A stretch of DNA of 33,657 bases from CBIFWW01 sp966186435 (GCA_966186435.1 CBIFWW010000014.1:1-33657), one strand, 5' to 3'; counted from the first letter of the stretch, positions 1-7,444 are shown. The notes: a model not told the origin generated them from the letters alone. Program-made: numbers and translations.

Positions 1-14
1 GTCTGTTGTTCCAT
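1..14 (-). CDS. folC: Start of folC, dihydrofolate/folylpolyglutamate synthase (partial)
   Basis: Only about four codons (Met-Glu-Gln-Gln) are inside the window. The identity rests on gene order: in Enterobacterales folC follows accD on the same strand. An in-frame ATG eight codons upstream is also possible. Nothing of the protein can be checked here. Confidence 0.35.
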
Positions 15-35
15 GATGCCGTTTCGTGCTCGCAT

Positions 36-69
36 AAAGAAAAAAGGCAGGGCCGTTGCTGGCCCTGCC
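36..69 (-). terminator. Rho-independent terminator of accD
   Basis: A perfect 9-bp GC-rich stem (GGCAGGGCC at 46-54, GGCCCTGCC at 61-69) has a 6-base loop and is followed on the minus strand by a run of T residues at 45-36. It lies just after the accD stop codon and before folC, so it should end or reduce accD transcription before folC. Confidence 0.85.
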
Positions 70-80
70 CTGTTTGACTA

Positions 81-1001
81 TCAGGCCTCGTTGCCTTGAG
101 CCGGGATGTCCGGAACCACCACCACCGGGCGGGGTGCATCCGGATTTGGCGCAGGCTGATTCGTCAGCTTCGCCAGGATGCTGGCCAATTTCAGGCGCAT
201 TTCCGGGCGGCGGACGATCATATCAATCGCGCCTTTTTCGATCAGGAATTCACTGCGCTGGAAACCAGCAGGCAGTTTTTCGCGCACGGTCTGCTCGATA
301 ACACGCGGGCCAGCAAAGCCGATCAGGGCTTTTGGCTCTGCGATGTTCAGATCGCCCAGCATGGCGAAGCTGGCGGAAACGCCACCCATGGTTGGGTCAG
401 TCAACACCGAAATATACGGCAGACCGCGCTCCTGCATTTTAGCCAACGCAGCGCTGGTTTTCGCCATCTGCATCAGTGACATCAGCGCTTCTTGCATACG
501 CGCGCCGCCAGAAGCGGAGAAGCAGATCATCGGGCAGCCGGTTTCCAGCGCTTGTTCAACGGCACGAACAAAACGCGCACCAACCACAGAACCCATAGAG
601 CCGCCCATAAAGGCGAATTCAAAGGCGGCAGCAACAACCGGCATACCGAACAGGGTGCCTTTCATCACTACCAGCGCGTCTTTCTCACCGGTTTCTTTCT
701 GTGCTGATACCAGACGATCTTTATATTTCTTGGAGTCACGGAATTTCAGCAGATCTTTGGGTTCCAGCTCGCTACCCAGCTCGACCAGCGAACCTTCATC
801 AAGAAGGCTATGCAGACGGTCGCGGGCCGACATGCGCATATGGTGGTCGCACTTCGGGCACACGTTGAGGTTACGCTCCAGTTCGGCACGGTACAGGACC
901 TGGCCGCAGCTATCGCATTTTGTCCACACCCCTTCCGGGATGCTGGCCCGAGAAGTAGGGGTAATATTGCTTTTATTGAGAATGCGTTCAATCCAGCTCA
1001 T
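81..1001 (-). CDS. accD: Acetyl-CoA carboxylase, carboxyltransferase beta subunit
   Basis: The 306-residue protein carries the N-terminal zinc ribbon of AccD, with Cys29-X2-Cys32 and Cys48-X2-Cys51, then the crotonase-like carboxyltransferase core (FEFAFMGGSMGSVVGARF and the SASGGARMQE oxyanion-hole region). With AccA it forms the cytoplasmic alpha2-beta2 enzyme that moves the carboxyl group from biotin on AccB to acetyl-CoA, giving malonyl-CoA, the first committed step of fatty-acid synthesis. The start is supported by an AAAGG sequence a few bases upstream of ATG. Length and sequence are close to the E. coli protein (304 residues). The gene is separated from dedA by a 188-base leader that contains a hairpin. 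Family knowledge: the zinc ribbon also binds the subunit mRNAs. Confidence 0.98.
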   Translation of the reverse strand: MSWIERILNKSNITPTSRASIPEGVWTKCDSCGQVLYRAELERNLNVCPKCDHHMRMSARDRLHSLLDEGSLVELGSELEPKDLLKFRDSKKYKDRLVSAQKETGEKDALVVMKGTLFGMPVVAAAFEFAFMGGSMGSVVGARFVRAVEQALETGCPMICFSASGGARMQEALMSLMQMAKTSAALAKMQERGLPYISVLTDPTMGGVSASFAMLGDLNIAEPKALIGFAGPRVIEQTVREKLPAGFQRSEFLIEKGAIDMIVRRPEMRLKLASILAKLTNQPAPNPDAPRPVVVVPDIPAQGNEA

Positions 1002-1189
1002 TGATAACCTTTCTGCCTGAACTTTTATGTCGACAGCCTGCGCCTAAGCGCAAACATAGAATATTTATGCCAGTTTTTCTGTGGGGGCGAATGATGCCAT
1101 TTTTGCCCCCGACAGACCACAAATGCTATCCATTAAATCATAATGGGCGATGACTTTGGATAAAAAATTGGTTGCTAAGCCAATTCGCT
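1002..1189 (-). promoter_or_regulatory. dedA-accD intergenic leader with hairpin
   Basis: This 188-base gap precedes accD. It contains a hairpin with outer arms GGGGGC (1083-1088) and GCCCCC (1105-1110) and an inner AATG/CATT pairing (1090-1093 with 1098-1101). No T-run follows on the minus strand, so it looks more like leader structure than a terminator. A smaller palindrome, TGCGC-CTAA-GCGCA, lies at 1039-1052. I see no convincing -35/-10 pair, although TATTCT-like AT-rich sequence near 1060-1070 could serve as a -10. Role unproven. Confidence 0.35.
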
Positions 1190-1849
1190 TTATTTTATCT
1201 GGCGAGAAGCCGCACGCTTATGCCGGATAATTTCAATTACGCCCGGCAGAACCGACAGCACAATAATAGCCACAATCAACAACTTCAGGTTTTCCTGCAC
1301 CATCGGGAAGTTACCAAAATAGTAGCCTGCATAAGTGAACAGCAGCACCCACAGTAAGGCACCCACCACGTTAAACAAAGCGAAGTGACGATAGCTCATA
1401 TGGCCCATACCGGCAACGAAAGGCGCAAAAGTACGCACGATCGGCACGAAACGCGCCAGGATAATGGTTTTACCACCATGACGAGCATAGAAGGCATGGG
1501 TTTTATCCAGATAGCTACGGCGGAAAATTTTTGAATTGGGGTTACTGAATAACTTCTCACCGAACAGCCGCCCAATCGTGTAGTTCACCGCATCACCAAT
1601 GATCGCCGCCACTACCATCAGAGCTACCATGGTGTGTACGTTCAGATCGTTAGTTGGCAGCGCCGACAGCGCCCCGGCTACAAATAACAGCGAGTCCCCA
1701 GGCAGGAAAGGTGTCACCACCAGGCCGGTTTCGCAGAACAGGATCAGGAACAAAATCCCATATACCCACACCCCATACTGGGCCACCATTTCTGCCAGGT
1801 GAACATCAATATGCAAAATGAAATCAATGAGAAAGGCGATAAAATCCAT
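1190..1849 (-). CDS. dedA: DedA family inner-membrane protein
   Basis: The 219-residue protein has the same length as E. coli DedA. It is strongly hydrophobic with several membrane segments and carries the family motifs: the acidic FCETGLVVTPFLPGDSLLF block near residue 39, GDAVNYTIGR near 85, and ARFVPIVRTFAPFVAGMGHM near 131. The DedA superfamily (SNARE-associated/VTT domain) contributes to lipid-carrier recycling and to maintenance of membrane potential and envelope integrity; paralogues overlap in function, so the specific substrate of this member is uncertain. An AAGG ribosome binding site precedes the ATG. It lies 24 bases after truA and is probably cotranscribed with truA, usg and pdxB. 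Confidence 0.95.
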   Translation of the reverse strand: MDFIAFLIDFILHIDVHLAEMVAQYGVWVYGILFLILFCETGLVVTPFLPGDSLLFVAGALSALPTNDLNVHTMVALMVVAAIIGDAVNYTIGRLFGEKLFSNPNSKIFRRSYLDKTHAFYARHGGKTIILARFVPIVRTFAPFVAGMGHMSYRHFALFNVVGALLWVLLFTYAGYYFGNFPMVQENLKLLIVAIIVLSVLPGVIEIIRHKRAASRQIK

Positions 1850-1873
1850 GCTTATTTACCTTACAAGTTTCGA

Positions 1874-2683
1874 TTAATCGTCCAAGAACAGCGGCCCCAT
1901 ATGGGGTTTGGGCAATGCAAATGCTTCCGGGTAGTCCACGGCCACCAGATACAGACCTTCTGCTTTGGCCGTTGCCGCCGCCAGGGTGCGATCTTTTAAC
2001 CCAAGCAGTTCGGCGATCCAGCTTTCCGGCTGATTGCCACACCCCACTTCCATCAGGCTACCTACAATATTACGCACCATATGGTGGACGAAGGCGTTAG
2101 CTTTGATATCGACAATTACGTAAGCCCCATAGCGTTGCACCGTGATGTGATGCAGGTTACGCCACGGGGTGCGGGACTGGCATTGCACCGCGCGGAATGA
2201 GGTGAAGTCATTCTCACCCAGCAGGCTTTGCGCCGCCCGATGCATCCGGTCAGCATCCAGCGGCAGGTGGTAGTGGGTCACCCCCTGTTGCAATACCGCC
2301 GGGCGCAACCGATGATTATAAATCACATAGCGATAGCGACGGGCGGTGGCGCTAAACCGGGCATGGAAAGCCTCCGGCACCGACTTTACCCAGCGCACGG
2401 CGATATCACCAGGTAAGTTGGCATTGACGCCTAACGTCCATGCCGCATCCTTACGTAATGACCGGGTATGGAAGTGCACCACCTGGCCGGTGGCATGCAC
2501 CCCGGCATCGGTTCGCCCGGCGCAAAATACCACTATCGGCTCATTCGCCACTTGGCTTAGCGCTTTTTCCAGTTTTTCCTGAACGCTCCGCACTTCCTGC
2601 TGACGTTGCCAGCCATAATACTTGCTGCCGTCGTACTCAATGCCTAAGGCAATGTGGTACACCGGTTGTTCAACGTCAGACAT
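1874..2683 (-). CDS. truA: tRNA pseudouridine(38-40) synthase TruA
   Basis: The protein has 269 residues, as expected for TruA. It contains the GRTDAGVHA motif with the catalytic aspartate at residue 59, and the conserved NAFVHHMVRNIVGSL block near residue 195. TruA converts uridines 38, 39 and 40 in the anticodon stem-loop of many tRNAs to pseudouridine, which supports decoding and repression of the his, leu and ilv operons. Its ATG overlaps the usg stop codon by one base (TAATG), so the two are translationally coupled. The ribosome binding site GGAG lies inside the end of usg. Confidence 0.97.
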   Translation of the reverse strand: MSDVEQPVYHIALGIEYDGSKYYGWQRQQEVRSVQEKLEKALSQVANEPIVVFCAGRTDAGVHATGQVVHFHTRSLRKDAAWTLGVNANLPGDIAVRWVKSVPEAFHARFSATARRYRYVIYNHRLRPAVLQQGVTHYHLPLDADRMHRAAQSLLGENDFTSFRAVQCQSRTPWRNLHHITVQRYGAYVIVDIKANAFVHHMVRNIVGSLMEVGCGNQPESWIAELLGLKDRTLAAATAKAEGLYLVAVDYPEAFALPKPHMGPLFLDD

Positions 2684-3696
2684 TAGTACAAATACTCCTG
2701 GAGCAACTTCTCTGCGGTTTTCACTGCCATTAACGCGCCGCCGAAGCGCACGTTATCGGCCACAGACCAGAACTGCACCTGCTCAGGCATGCCGTAATCA
2801 TTATGCACACAGCCGATAGACAAACGGGCAGTGCCGGACGCGTCACCTACCTGGGTTGGGAATTCAGTGGCTTCAGACAGCTCGATATCTTCGAGATTAC
2901 TGAAAGCATCACGGGCTTCCTGGGCATCCAGCGGGCGCATAGCTTCAAAGCCCACCATTTGGGCGTGGCCGTAGAATACCGGGGCCTGCACCATAGAAAC
3001 GGAAATCATCACCCCTTCGTCCTGGAGCACTTTACGGGTTTGATCCACCATTTGGCGCGCATCGCGCACGCTGCCCTGGTTGTCCGGCAACATAGGCAGC
3101 ATGTTGAAGGCCAGTTGACGGCCAAAATAGTCGTTTTCTTCAATCGGCACGCCATTCAACAGACGGGCGCTTTGGCCCGCCAGGGCATCCACTGCCGCTT
3201 TACCACGGCCAGAAACCGATGTCAGGTTAGTCACCTGAATGCGGGCCAACCCGCCCTGCTCCATCAGCGGCTTGAGCGCCACCAGCAGTTGACTGGTGAG
3301 GCTGTCGGCTACGGCAACCAGATTACGGTTGCGGTAGTCACCCAGCACGAAATCATTCACATCCGGCACCACCAGCGGCACGTCCGGCTCCAGGGCAAAC
3401 AGGCCACTGGAATCAATCACCAAACAACCGGCATTGGTCGCCTCTTCACTATGACGGGCCGAAGCCTCGGCGCCAGCAACGAAGAAGGCTAATTGCGCCT
3501 GGGTCCAGTCAAAGTTCTCCGCATCTTGAACCATCACCGATTTCCCGGCGAAACGCAGAGCCTGACCGGCGCTTTCCGCCCGGGCCAGGGCATATAATTC
3601 CCCCACCGGGAACTGACGTTCAGCAAGCAGTTCAATCAAGGCTTCCCCGACGGCGCCAGTGGCACCGAGGACGGCAATATTCCAGCCTTCAGACAT
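2683..3696 (-). CDS. usg: Aspartate-semialdehyde dehydrogenase-like protein Usg
   Basis: The 337-residue protein matches Usg of E. coli in length and sequence. It has an N-terminal NAD(P)-binding fold with GATGAVG at 11-17 and the C-terminal semialdehyde dehydrogenase dimerisation domain. The place where true aspartate-semialdehyde dehydrogenases carry the catalytic cysteine (N-C-T/S) reads D131-S132-L133-T134 here. I therefore infer that it lacks normal dehydrogenase activity, as for other Usg proteins; its cellular role is unknown. It lies between pdxB and truA, overlapping truA by one base. GGAG precedes the ATG at good spacing. Confidence 0.93.
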   Translation of the reverse strand: MSEGWNIAVLGATGAVGEALIELLAERQFPVGELYALARAESAGQALRFAGKSVMVQDAENFDWTQAQLAFFVAGAEASARHSEEATNAGCLVIDSSGLFALEPDVPLVVPDVNDFVLGDYRNRNLVAVADSLTSQLLVALKPLMEQGGLARIQVTNLTSVSGRGKAAVDALAGQSARLLNGVPIEENDYFGRQLAFNMLPMLPDNQGSVRDARQMVDQTRKVLQDEGVMISVSMVQAPVFYGHAQMVGFEAMRPLDAQEARDAFSNLEDIELSEATEFPTQVGDASGTARLSIGCVHNDYGMPEQVQFWSVADNVRFGGALMAVKTAEKLLQEYLY

Positions 3697-3723
3697 GGTG
3701 GTTACTCCAATAAGTCAATAGGT

Positions 3724-3744
3724 GCCCCGGCACAACACCGGGGC
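3724..3744 (-). other. GC-rich hairpin between pdxB and usg
   Basis: A perfect 7-bp stem, GCCCCGG (3724-3730) with CCGGGGC (3738-3744), has a 7-base loop and lies in the 57-base gap between pdxB and usg. No T-run follows on either strand. It could protect or process the pdxB mRNA or give partial termination; the sequence alone cannot decide. Confidence 0.45.
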
Positions 3745-3753
3745 AAAAGAAGC

Positions 3754-4890
3754 TTAGTCAGCGTGGTGAAAAACCGCATCAAATCCAAGATTTTTCAGGG
3801 TAGTGGCGGTCTGCTCAACGGTGCACTGCACCCGCAAAGACGACCACTCCCGGCGCTCCAGGTAATGTTTACGCAGCTTGTCGAACTCACCGGGGATACC
3901 GGCAACTTTACGCAGCGGCGCATCATCGCGGCGCACATCATACACCAGGTGCGCCAGCCTTTTTAGCGTCGGCTGATCGAGCGGGCCATTCAAGGTGATT
4001 TGACTGAATTCCGGGGTCGGCAACAGAGAAGAGAGCGCCACCTGCTGCGGCTGACCAATAAAAGCACTGTAGGCCTCAAACACCTGGGTGGTACCCCGGG
4101 CTTTGCCTTCCAAAGTGTAACCGGCGATGTGCGGTGTGCCGATATCCACCTTCGCCAATAGCTCCAGGTTTAACGCTGGCTCAGGCTCCCAGACATCCAG
4201 CACAGTGCTCAGTTGCTGGCCCTGTGCCAGGCATGCCAGCAGCGCCTGGTTATCGACAACCGGGCCACGGCAGGCGTTAATCAAAATAGTGCCCGGCTTT
4301 AGGCGGCGAATCAGCGCTTCATCAGCCAGATGGAGGCTTTTGTACGGGCCGTCTTTAAACAGCGGGGTGTGGAAGGTCAGAATATCGGCCTGCTCAACCA
4401 GGGTTTCCAATGGCAGGAAGTCACCTGGTTCACCGGCATCGGCCCGCGGCGGATCGCATAATAAGGTGCGGATACCCAAGGTTTCCAGGCGGGTCTGGAG
4501 GCGTCCACCGACATTACCCACGCCGACAATCCCAACGGTGCGATCTTGCAGCGCAAACCCGTCGCGCTCCGCCAACATCAGCAGGGCGGAAAACACATAC
4601 TCCACTACCGCAATGGCATTACAGCCCGGTGCCGCAGAAAAACCAATCCCGGTTTGCTTCAGCCAGCTATCATCCACGTGGTCAGTCCCGGCGGTGGCTG
4701 TCCCGACAAATTTGACGCCAGTCCCCGCCAGCAGGTCGGCATTGACTTTAGTGACTGAACGCACCATTAGTGCGTCCGCATCCGCTAATTCTTCCAGCGG
4801 CAAAGGGCGGCCGGGGACCAGTTTTACCTCACCCAGACGGGCAAAAAGCCCTTGAGCATAGGGCATATTTTCGTCAACCAGAATTTTCAC
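3754..4890 (-). CDS. pdxB: Erythronate-4-phosphate dehydrogenase
   Basis: The 378-residue protein, equal in length to E. coli PdxB, belongs to the D-2-hydroxyacid dehydrogenase family. It contains the Rossmann motif GIVGVGNVGGRL (120-131) and the catalytic triad Arg208, Glu237 and His254. A C-terminal PdxB dimerisation region starts near residue 285 (LNGPLDQPTLKRLAHLVYDVRRDD). It oxidises 4-phospho-D-erythronate to 2-oxo-3-hydroxy-4-phosphobutanoate, the second step of the DXP-dependent pathway to pyridoxal 5'-phosphate. The start codon is GTG with AGG upstream. It heads the pdxB-usg-truA-dedA group and is divergent from flk across a 109-base gap. Confidence 0.97.
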   Translation of the reverse strand: MKILVDENMPYAQGLFARLGEVKLVPGRPLPLEELADADALMVRSVTKVNADLLAGTGVKFVGTATAGTDHVDDSWLKQTGIGFSAAPGCNAIAVVEYVFSALLMLAERDGFALQDRTVGIVGVGNVGGRLQTRLETLGIRTLLCDPPRADAGEPGDFLPLETLVEQADILTFHTPLFKDGPYKSLHLADEALIRRLKPGTILINACRGPVVDNQALLACLAQGQQLSTVLDVWEPEPALNLELLAKVDIGTPHIAGYTLEGKARGTTQVFEAYSAFIGQPQQVALSSLLPTPEFSQITLNGPLDQPTLKRLAHLVYDVRRDDAPLRKVAGIPGEFDKLRKHYLERREWSSLRVQCTVEQTATTLKNLGFDAVFHHAD

Positions 4891-4999
4891 GCTTGGTACC
4901 TGTTTCTATACGGGAGATAGCGCGTAAGTGTGCCATAATCTGGGCGTCAGGCATACCAAACGCCTGTGGATTACTCCCTGCAAAACCCAAGGATTATCG

Positions 5000-6010
5000 A
5001 TGATGCAACCTATTCCGGGCGCCCCTGCCCGTCCTCCGGGGGCAGACCCCGATCCCCACGCGTCGGCCCCGGGCCAACAGCCCCTTTCCGGCCAGCAACG
5101 AACGGTGCTGGAGCGGCTGATCACGCGCATCATCGCATTAACCCATCAACAGACCGGTGAGGTCTGGGCGGGCCTGCGTCATGACCTGAATCTGGGCAAT
5201 GACACCCCGCTATTATCTCGCCATTTCCCTGCCGCCGAGCAAAACCTTAATCTGCGGCTGGATAGCGCCCAACAGGGCCACGCCAACCGCCAGGTATTAC
5301 AGCAGCTGACTGAGCTGCTGAGCCAAGGCAATAACCGCCAGGCGGTGAGTGATTATATCCGTACCCAGTGGGGCCATACTGCCCTGAGCCAGCTGACCCC
5401 GGCCCAGGTGAAAACTGTCCTGACTCTGCTGCAACAAAACCAGTTGGCGATCCCCCAACCCCAGCAACGGGTTGCCAGCGAGCGCCCGCTATTGCCTGCG
5501 GAGCACGTGGCGCTGAATCAACAGGTGGGTAAACTGGCGGCCAGCACCGGGGAATCACCAAAGATTATCTGGGAATCTATGCTGGAGTTGTGTGGCGTCG
5601 ACCGGCCGGCGTTAGTTCCGGTGCGCCAGTATCCGCTGCTCACTACCTGGCTCCATGCGCGGTTGACCCTGAGCAATCAACCCGCCCCGACCCTGCAAAC
5701 GGTACAGGCCGCGTTGAAACAGCCGCTGGAGGGGAAAGCCCTGGAAGAGGCCACTCACTATGCCCAGCAGCAGTACAATGCCAGCCCGGCCACGGTGTTG
5801 ACCACTGCCCAGGTCCAGGATGTGTTGAACTTTATCTTCCTAAAGCGGGCCGAGCGTAGCCCGGTGGCACTGGAGGTAGGTTCCGTGCAGCCGATCTATT
5901 CCCCGCTGTTTGCCAGCGTTATTCAGCCGCTGAAAGCCGCCAACGCCCGCCCTGGTATGGTGCTGATGGCCCTGCTGATTGCCGCCTTGGTATTTTGGTT
6001 AGTGCTTTAA
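5000..6010 (+). CDS. flk: Flagellar regulator Flk
   Basis: The encoded protein is about 336 residues and resembles Flk of E. coli (331) in its proline/glycine-rich N-terminus, the PLLSRHFPAAE block, the repeated QQPQ-type region (IPQPQQR) and a single C-terminal membrane anchor (MVLMALLIAALVFWLVL). Flk is an inner-membrane protein with its bulk in the cytoplasm; in enteric bacteria it prevents premature secretion of the anti-sigma factor FlgM and the export switch before ring assembly is complete. I chose the ATG at 5000 because AAGGA lies 6-7 bases upstream. The open frame runs back to 4928, but that part has no ribosome binding site and no similarity. It is divergent from pdxB. Confidence 0.9.
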   Translation: MMQPIPGAPARPPGADPDPHASAPGQQPLSGQQRTVLERLITRIIALTHQQTGEVWAGLRHDLNLGNDTPLLSRHFPAAEQNLNLRLDSAQQGHANRQVLQQLTELLSQGNNRQAVSDYIRTQWGHTALSQLTPAQVKTVLTLLQQNQLAIPQPQQRVASERPLLPAEHVALNQQVGKLAASTGESPKIIWESMLELCGVDRPALVPVRQYPLLTTWLHARLTLSNQPAPTLQTVQAALKQPLEGKALEEATHYAQQQYNASPATVLTTAQVQDVLNFIFLKRAERSPVALEVGSVQPIYSPLFASVIQPLKAANARPGMVLMALLIAALVFWLVL

Positions 6011-6011
6011 A

Positions 6012-6030
6012 AAGGGGGGATTCTCCCCCT
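6012..6030 (-). terminator. Terminator between flk and yfcJ
   Basis: A G6/C5 stem (6014-6019 with 6025-6029) with a short loop is followed on the minus strand by a T-run at 6013-6008. It should stop yfcJ transcripts. On the plus strand no T-run follows, so it is at best weak for flk. Confidence 0.7.
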
Positions 6031-6036
6031 GTGCTG

Positions 6037-7224
6037 TCAGGCCCGGCCTTTGCGGAAGGCCACCAGCGTGACCACAATCCCAACTACCGCTGAAATTGCC
6101 CCTGCAAGAAATACCGACGAATAGCCCCATACGGTGGCGAGTACCCCCGCCAGCGGGCCGGTGACACCGTAGGAGATATCCTGGAATGCCGCATAACCCC
6201 CCAGGGCGGTACCGCGCACCTGCGGGGGAACCCGTTTAACCACTTCCACACCCAGCGCCGGGAAGATCAGCGAGCAGCCGCAGCCGGTCAGCGCCGCCCC
6301 CGCCATTGCAACCCAGGCATCAGGGGCCTGCCACAGCAGGATCAGGCCGAGCATCTCAATAAACAGTGACACCACCGCCACCCGTACCCCGCCGAAGCGG
6401 TCCGGCATCCAGCCAAAGAAGATACGTATCAACACGAAGGCGCCGCCAAAGGCGGTCAGGGTGAAGCCTGCCATGGCCCAACCCTGTGAGATAAAGTAGA
6501 GGGAGACAAAAGTACCAATCACCGCAAACCCTACCCCCTGCAACGCCAGGCCCAGACCCGGTTGCCAGATCAGGCCCACCACGCTCCATAGCGATGGCCG
6601 ATCCCCTTTTGGGGCCACCACACTGCGCACGCTGCCGTTAAAAGCCCAGGCCAGGAAAGGTAAAGCGATAGTGGTCGCGGCAAGCGTAGCAAAACCCCAA
6701 TGGCTATTGATAAACAAACCTAAGGGCGCACCGGCCGCCAGGGCGCCATAAATCGCCATCCCATTCCAGGACATCACTTTCCCGGAGCGCGCCGGGCCAA
6801 CCAGCCCCATGCCCCAGGTCAGGGTGCCGGTAAGTAACTGGCTTTCGCCAAATCCCAGGATCAGGCGCCCCAGGATCAGCAGGCCAAATTTGGCGATGGC
6901 TTCCACTGGCAGCAGAGCAGCCAGCAAAAAGGCCACCCCCGCTAACCCGCAGGAGAACATGCCTTGTAGCGCCGTGCGTTGGGCACCCTGCTGATCCGCC
7001 AGACGGCCCGCATAACCACGGGTGAGTACCGTCGCCAGGAACTGGATCCCCACCGCTACGCCCACCAAGGTGTTGCCATAGCCCAACTCATGGTGAACAA
7101 AAAGCGGGATCACGGGCAGCGGCAGGCCCACGGTCATATAGGTCAGGAATACCGCAAAAGCGATACGGAAGAGTGAAACATTGCCTGAATCAGGCTTGGC
7201 GTCTGGTTGTAACGTAGACGGCAT
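6037..7224 (-). CDS. yfcJ: MFS transporter YfcJ
   Basis: The 395-residue protein has about twelve hydrophobic segments and the major-facilitator signature, including DRFGG in the central loop region and the motif-A-like loop GYAGRLADQQGAQR near residue 71. Sequence and position (between flk and fabB) match YfcJ of E. coli (392 residues). YfcJ is an inner-membrane major facilitator without a proven natural substrate; it is generally classed near the arabinose/drug exporters. GGAG stands 9 bases before the ATG, but it lies inside a predicted hairpin (7230-7254), and the gene has its own promoter and a structured leader. Expression is therefore probably controlled at the RNA level. Neighbouring terminators isolate it as a single-gene unit. 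Confidence 0.93.
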   Translation of the reverse strand: MPSTLQPDAKPDSGNVSLFRIAFAVFLTYMTVGLPLPVIPLFVHHELGYGNTLVGVAVGIQFLATVLTRGYAGRLADQQGAQRTALQGMFSCGLAGVAFLLAALLPVEAIAKFGLLILGRLILGFGESQLLTGTLTWGMGLVGPARSGKVMSWNGMAIYGALAAGAPLGLFINSHWGFATLAATTIALPFLAWAFNGSVRSVVAPKGDRPSLWSVVGLIWQPGLGLALQGVGFAVIGTFVSLYFISQGWAMAGFTLTAFGGAFVLIRIFFGWMPDRFGGVRVAVVSLFIEMLGLILLWQAPDAWVAMAGAALTGCGCSLIFPALGVEVVKRVPPQVRGTALGGYAAFQDISYGVTGPLAGVLATVWGYSSVFLAGAISAVVGIVVTLVAFRKGRA

Positions 7225-7229
7225 AAAAA

Positions 7230-7254
7230 CTTACTCCATTAAAAGCAGAGTAAG
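7230..7254 (-). promoter_or_regulatory. Hairpin sequestering the yfcJ ribosome binding site
   Basis: The arms at 7230-7236 and 7248-7254 are a perfect 7-bp inverted repeat (on the minus strand CTTACTC ... GAGTAAG) with an 11-base loop. The only plausible Shine-Dalgarno sequence for yfcJ, GGAG at 7237-7234, overlaps the downstream arm. When folded, ribosome access should be reduced. Confidence 0.6.
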
Positions 7255-7273
7255 GCGGGATGCGTGCAGCCGC

Positions 7274-7354
7274 GCCCTCTCCACCTGTTAAACAGGTTCA
7301 GGGTGCGTTGGTTGACGTTAAACGCTTACGCAGTATGGGAATACTGGAGAGGGG
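7274..7354 (-). ncRNA. Candidate structured cis-regulatory RNA (riboswitch-like) in yfcJ leader
   Basis: The 5' leader of yfcJ can fold into a multi-branched structure. Closing stem P1 is 8 bp: 7275-7282 with 7346-7353. Inside are three arms: AGTAT/ATACT (7332-7336 with 7341-7345, 4-base loop), a central arm using TGCGT/ACGCA (7304-7308 with 7328-7332) or the alternative GCGTT/AACGC (7305-7309 with 7321-7325), and ACCTG/CAGGT (7283-7287 with 7293-7297). A hairpin over the ribosome binding site follows. I checked by eye against thiamine pyrophosphate, purine, tetrahydrofolate, SAM and yybP-ykoY classes and found no convincing match; the ACCCTGAACCTG stretch recalls part of the thiamine class, but the rest of that consensus is absent. 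Ligand unknown. Confidence 0.5.
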
Positions 7355-7357
7355 CAA

Positions 7358-7386
7358 ATTTTGCCGGGGGCGTGCAGCGTAGTCAA
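7358..7386 (-). promoter_or_regulatory. Predicted promoter of yfcJ
   Basis: On the minus strand, TTGACT (7386-7381) is separated by 17 bases from CAAAAT (7363-7358). Initiation about 7 bases further on would begin the transcript near 7351, in the outer base pairs of the leader's closing stem. The promoter lies between the fabB terminator and the leader. Confidence 0.6.
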
Positions 7387-7404
7387 CTGCTACTTGCAGA
7401 TAGT

Positions 7405-7430
7405 AAAAAGGCCCCTTGAAGGAGCCTTTT
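7405..7430 (-). terminator. Rho-independent terminator of fabB
   Basis: The hairpin pairs AAAAGG-type sequence (7406-7415) with its complement ending in CCTTTT (7421-7430), interrupted by one mismatch, and is followed on the minus strand by five T residues. It starts 15 bases after the fabB stop codon and separates fabB from yfcJ. Confidence 0.85.
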
Positions 7431-7444
7431 CAACGCCGGGCGAG

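Noticed and set aside
178..1020. A 280-codon plus-strand open frame
   Set aside because: It lies antisense over accD, whose zinc ribbon and carboxyltransferase motifs are unmistakable; the antisense translation has no recognisable domain.
4127..4855. A 242-codon plus-strand open frame
   Set aside because: It is the antisense shadow of pdxB, which shows all its catalytic residues; the product is Ser/Pro/Arg-rich as usual for shadows of GC-rich genes.
7274..7354. Thiamine pyrophosphate riboswitch upstream of yfcJ
   Set aside because: ACCCTGAACCTG on the minus strand resembles part of the consensus, but the CTGAGA element and the other conserved half are absent and the arms are arranged differently.
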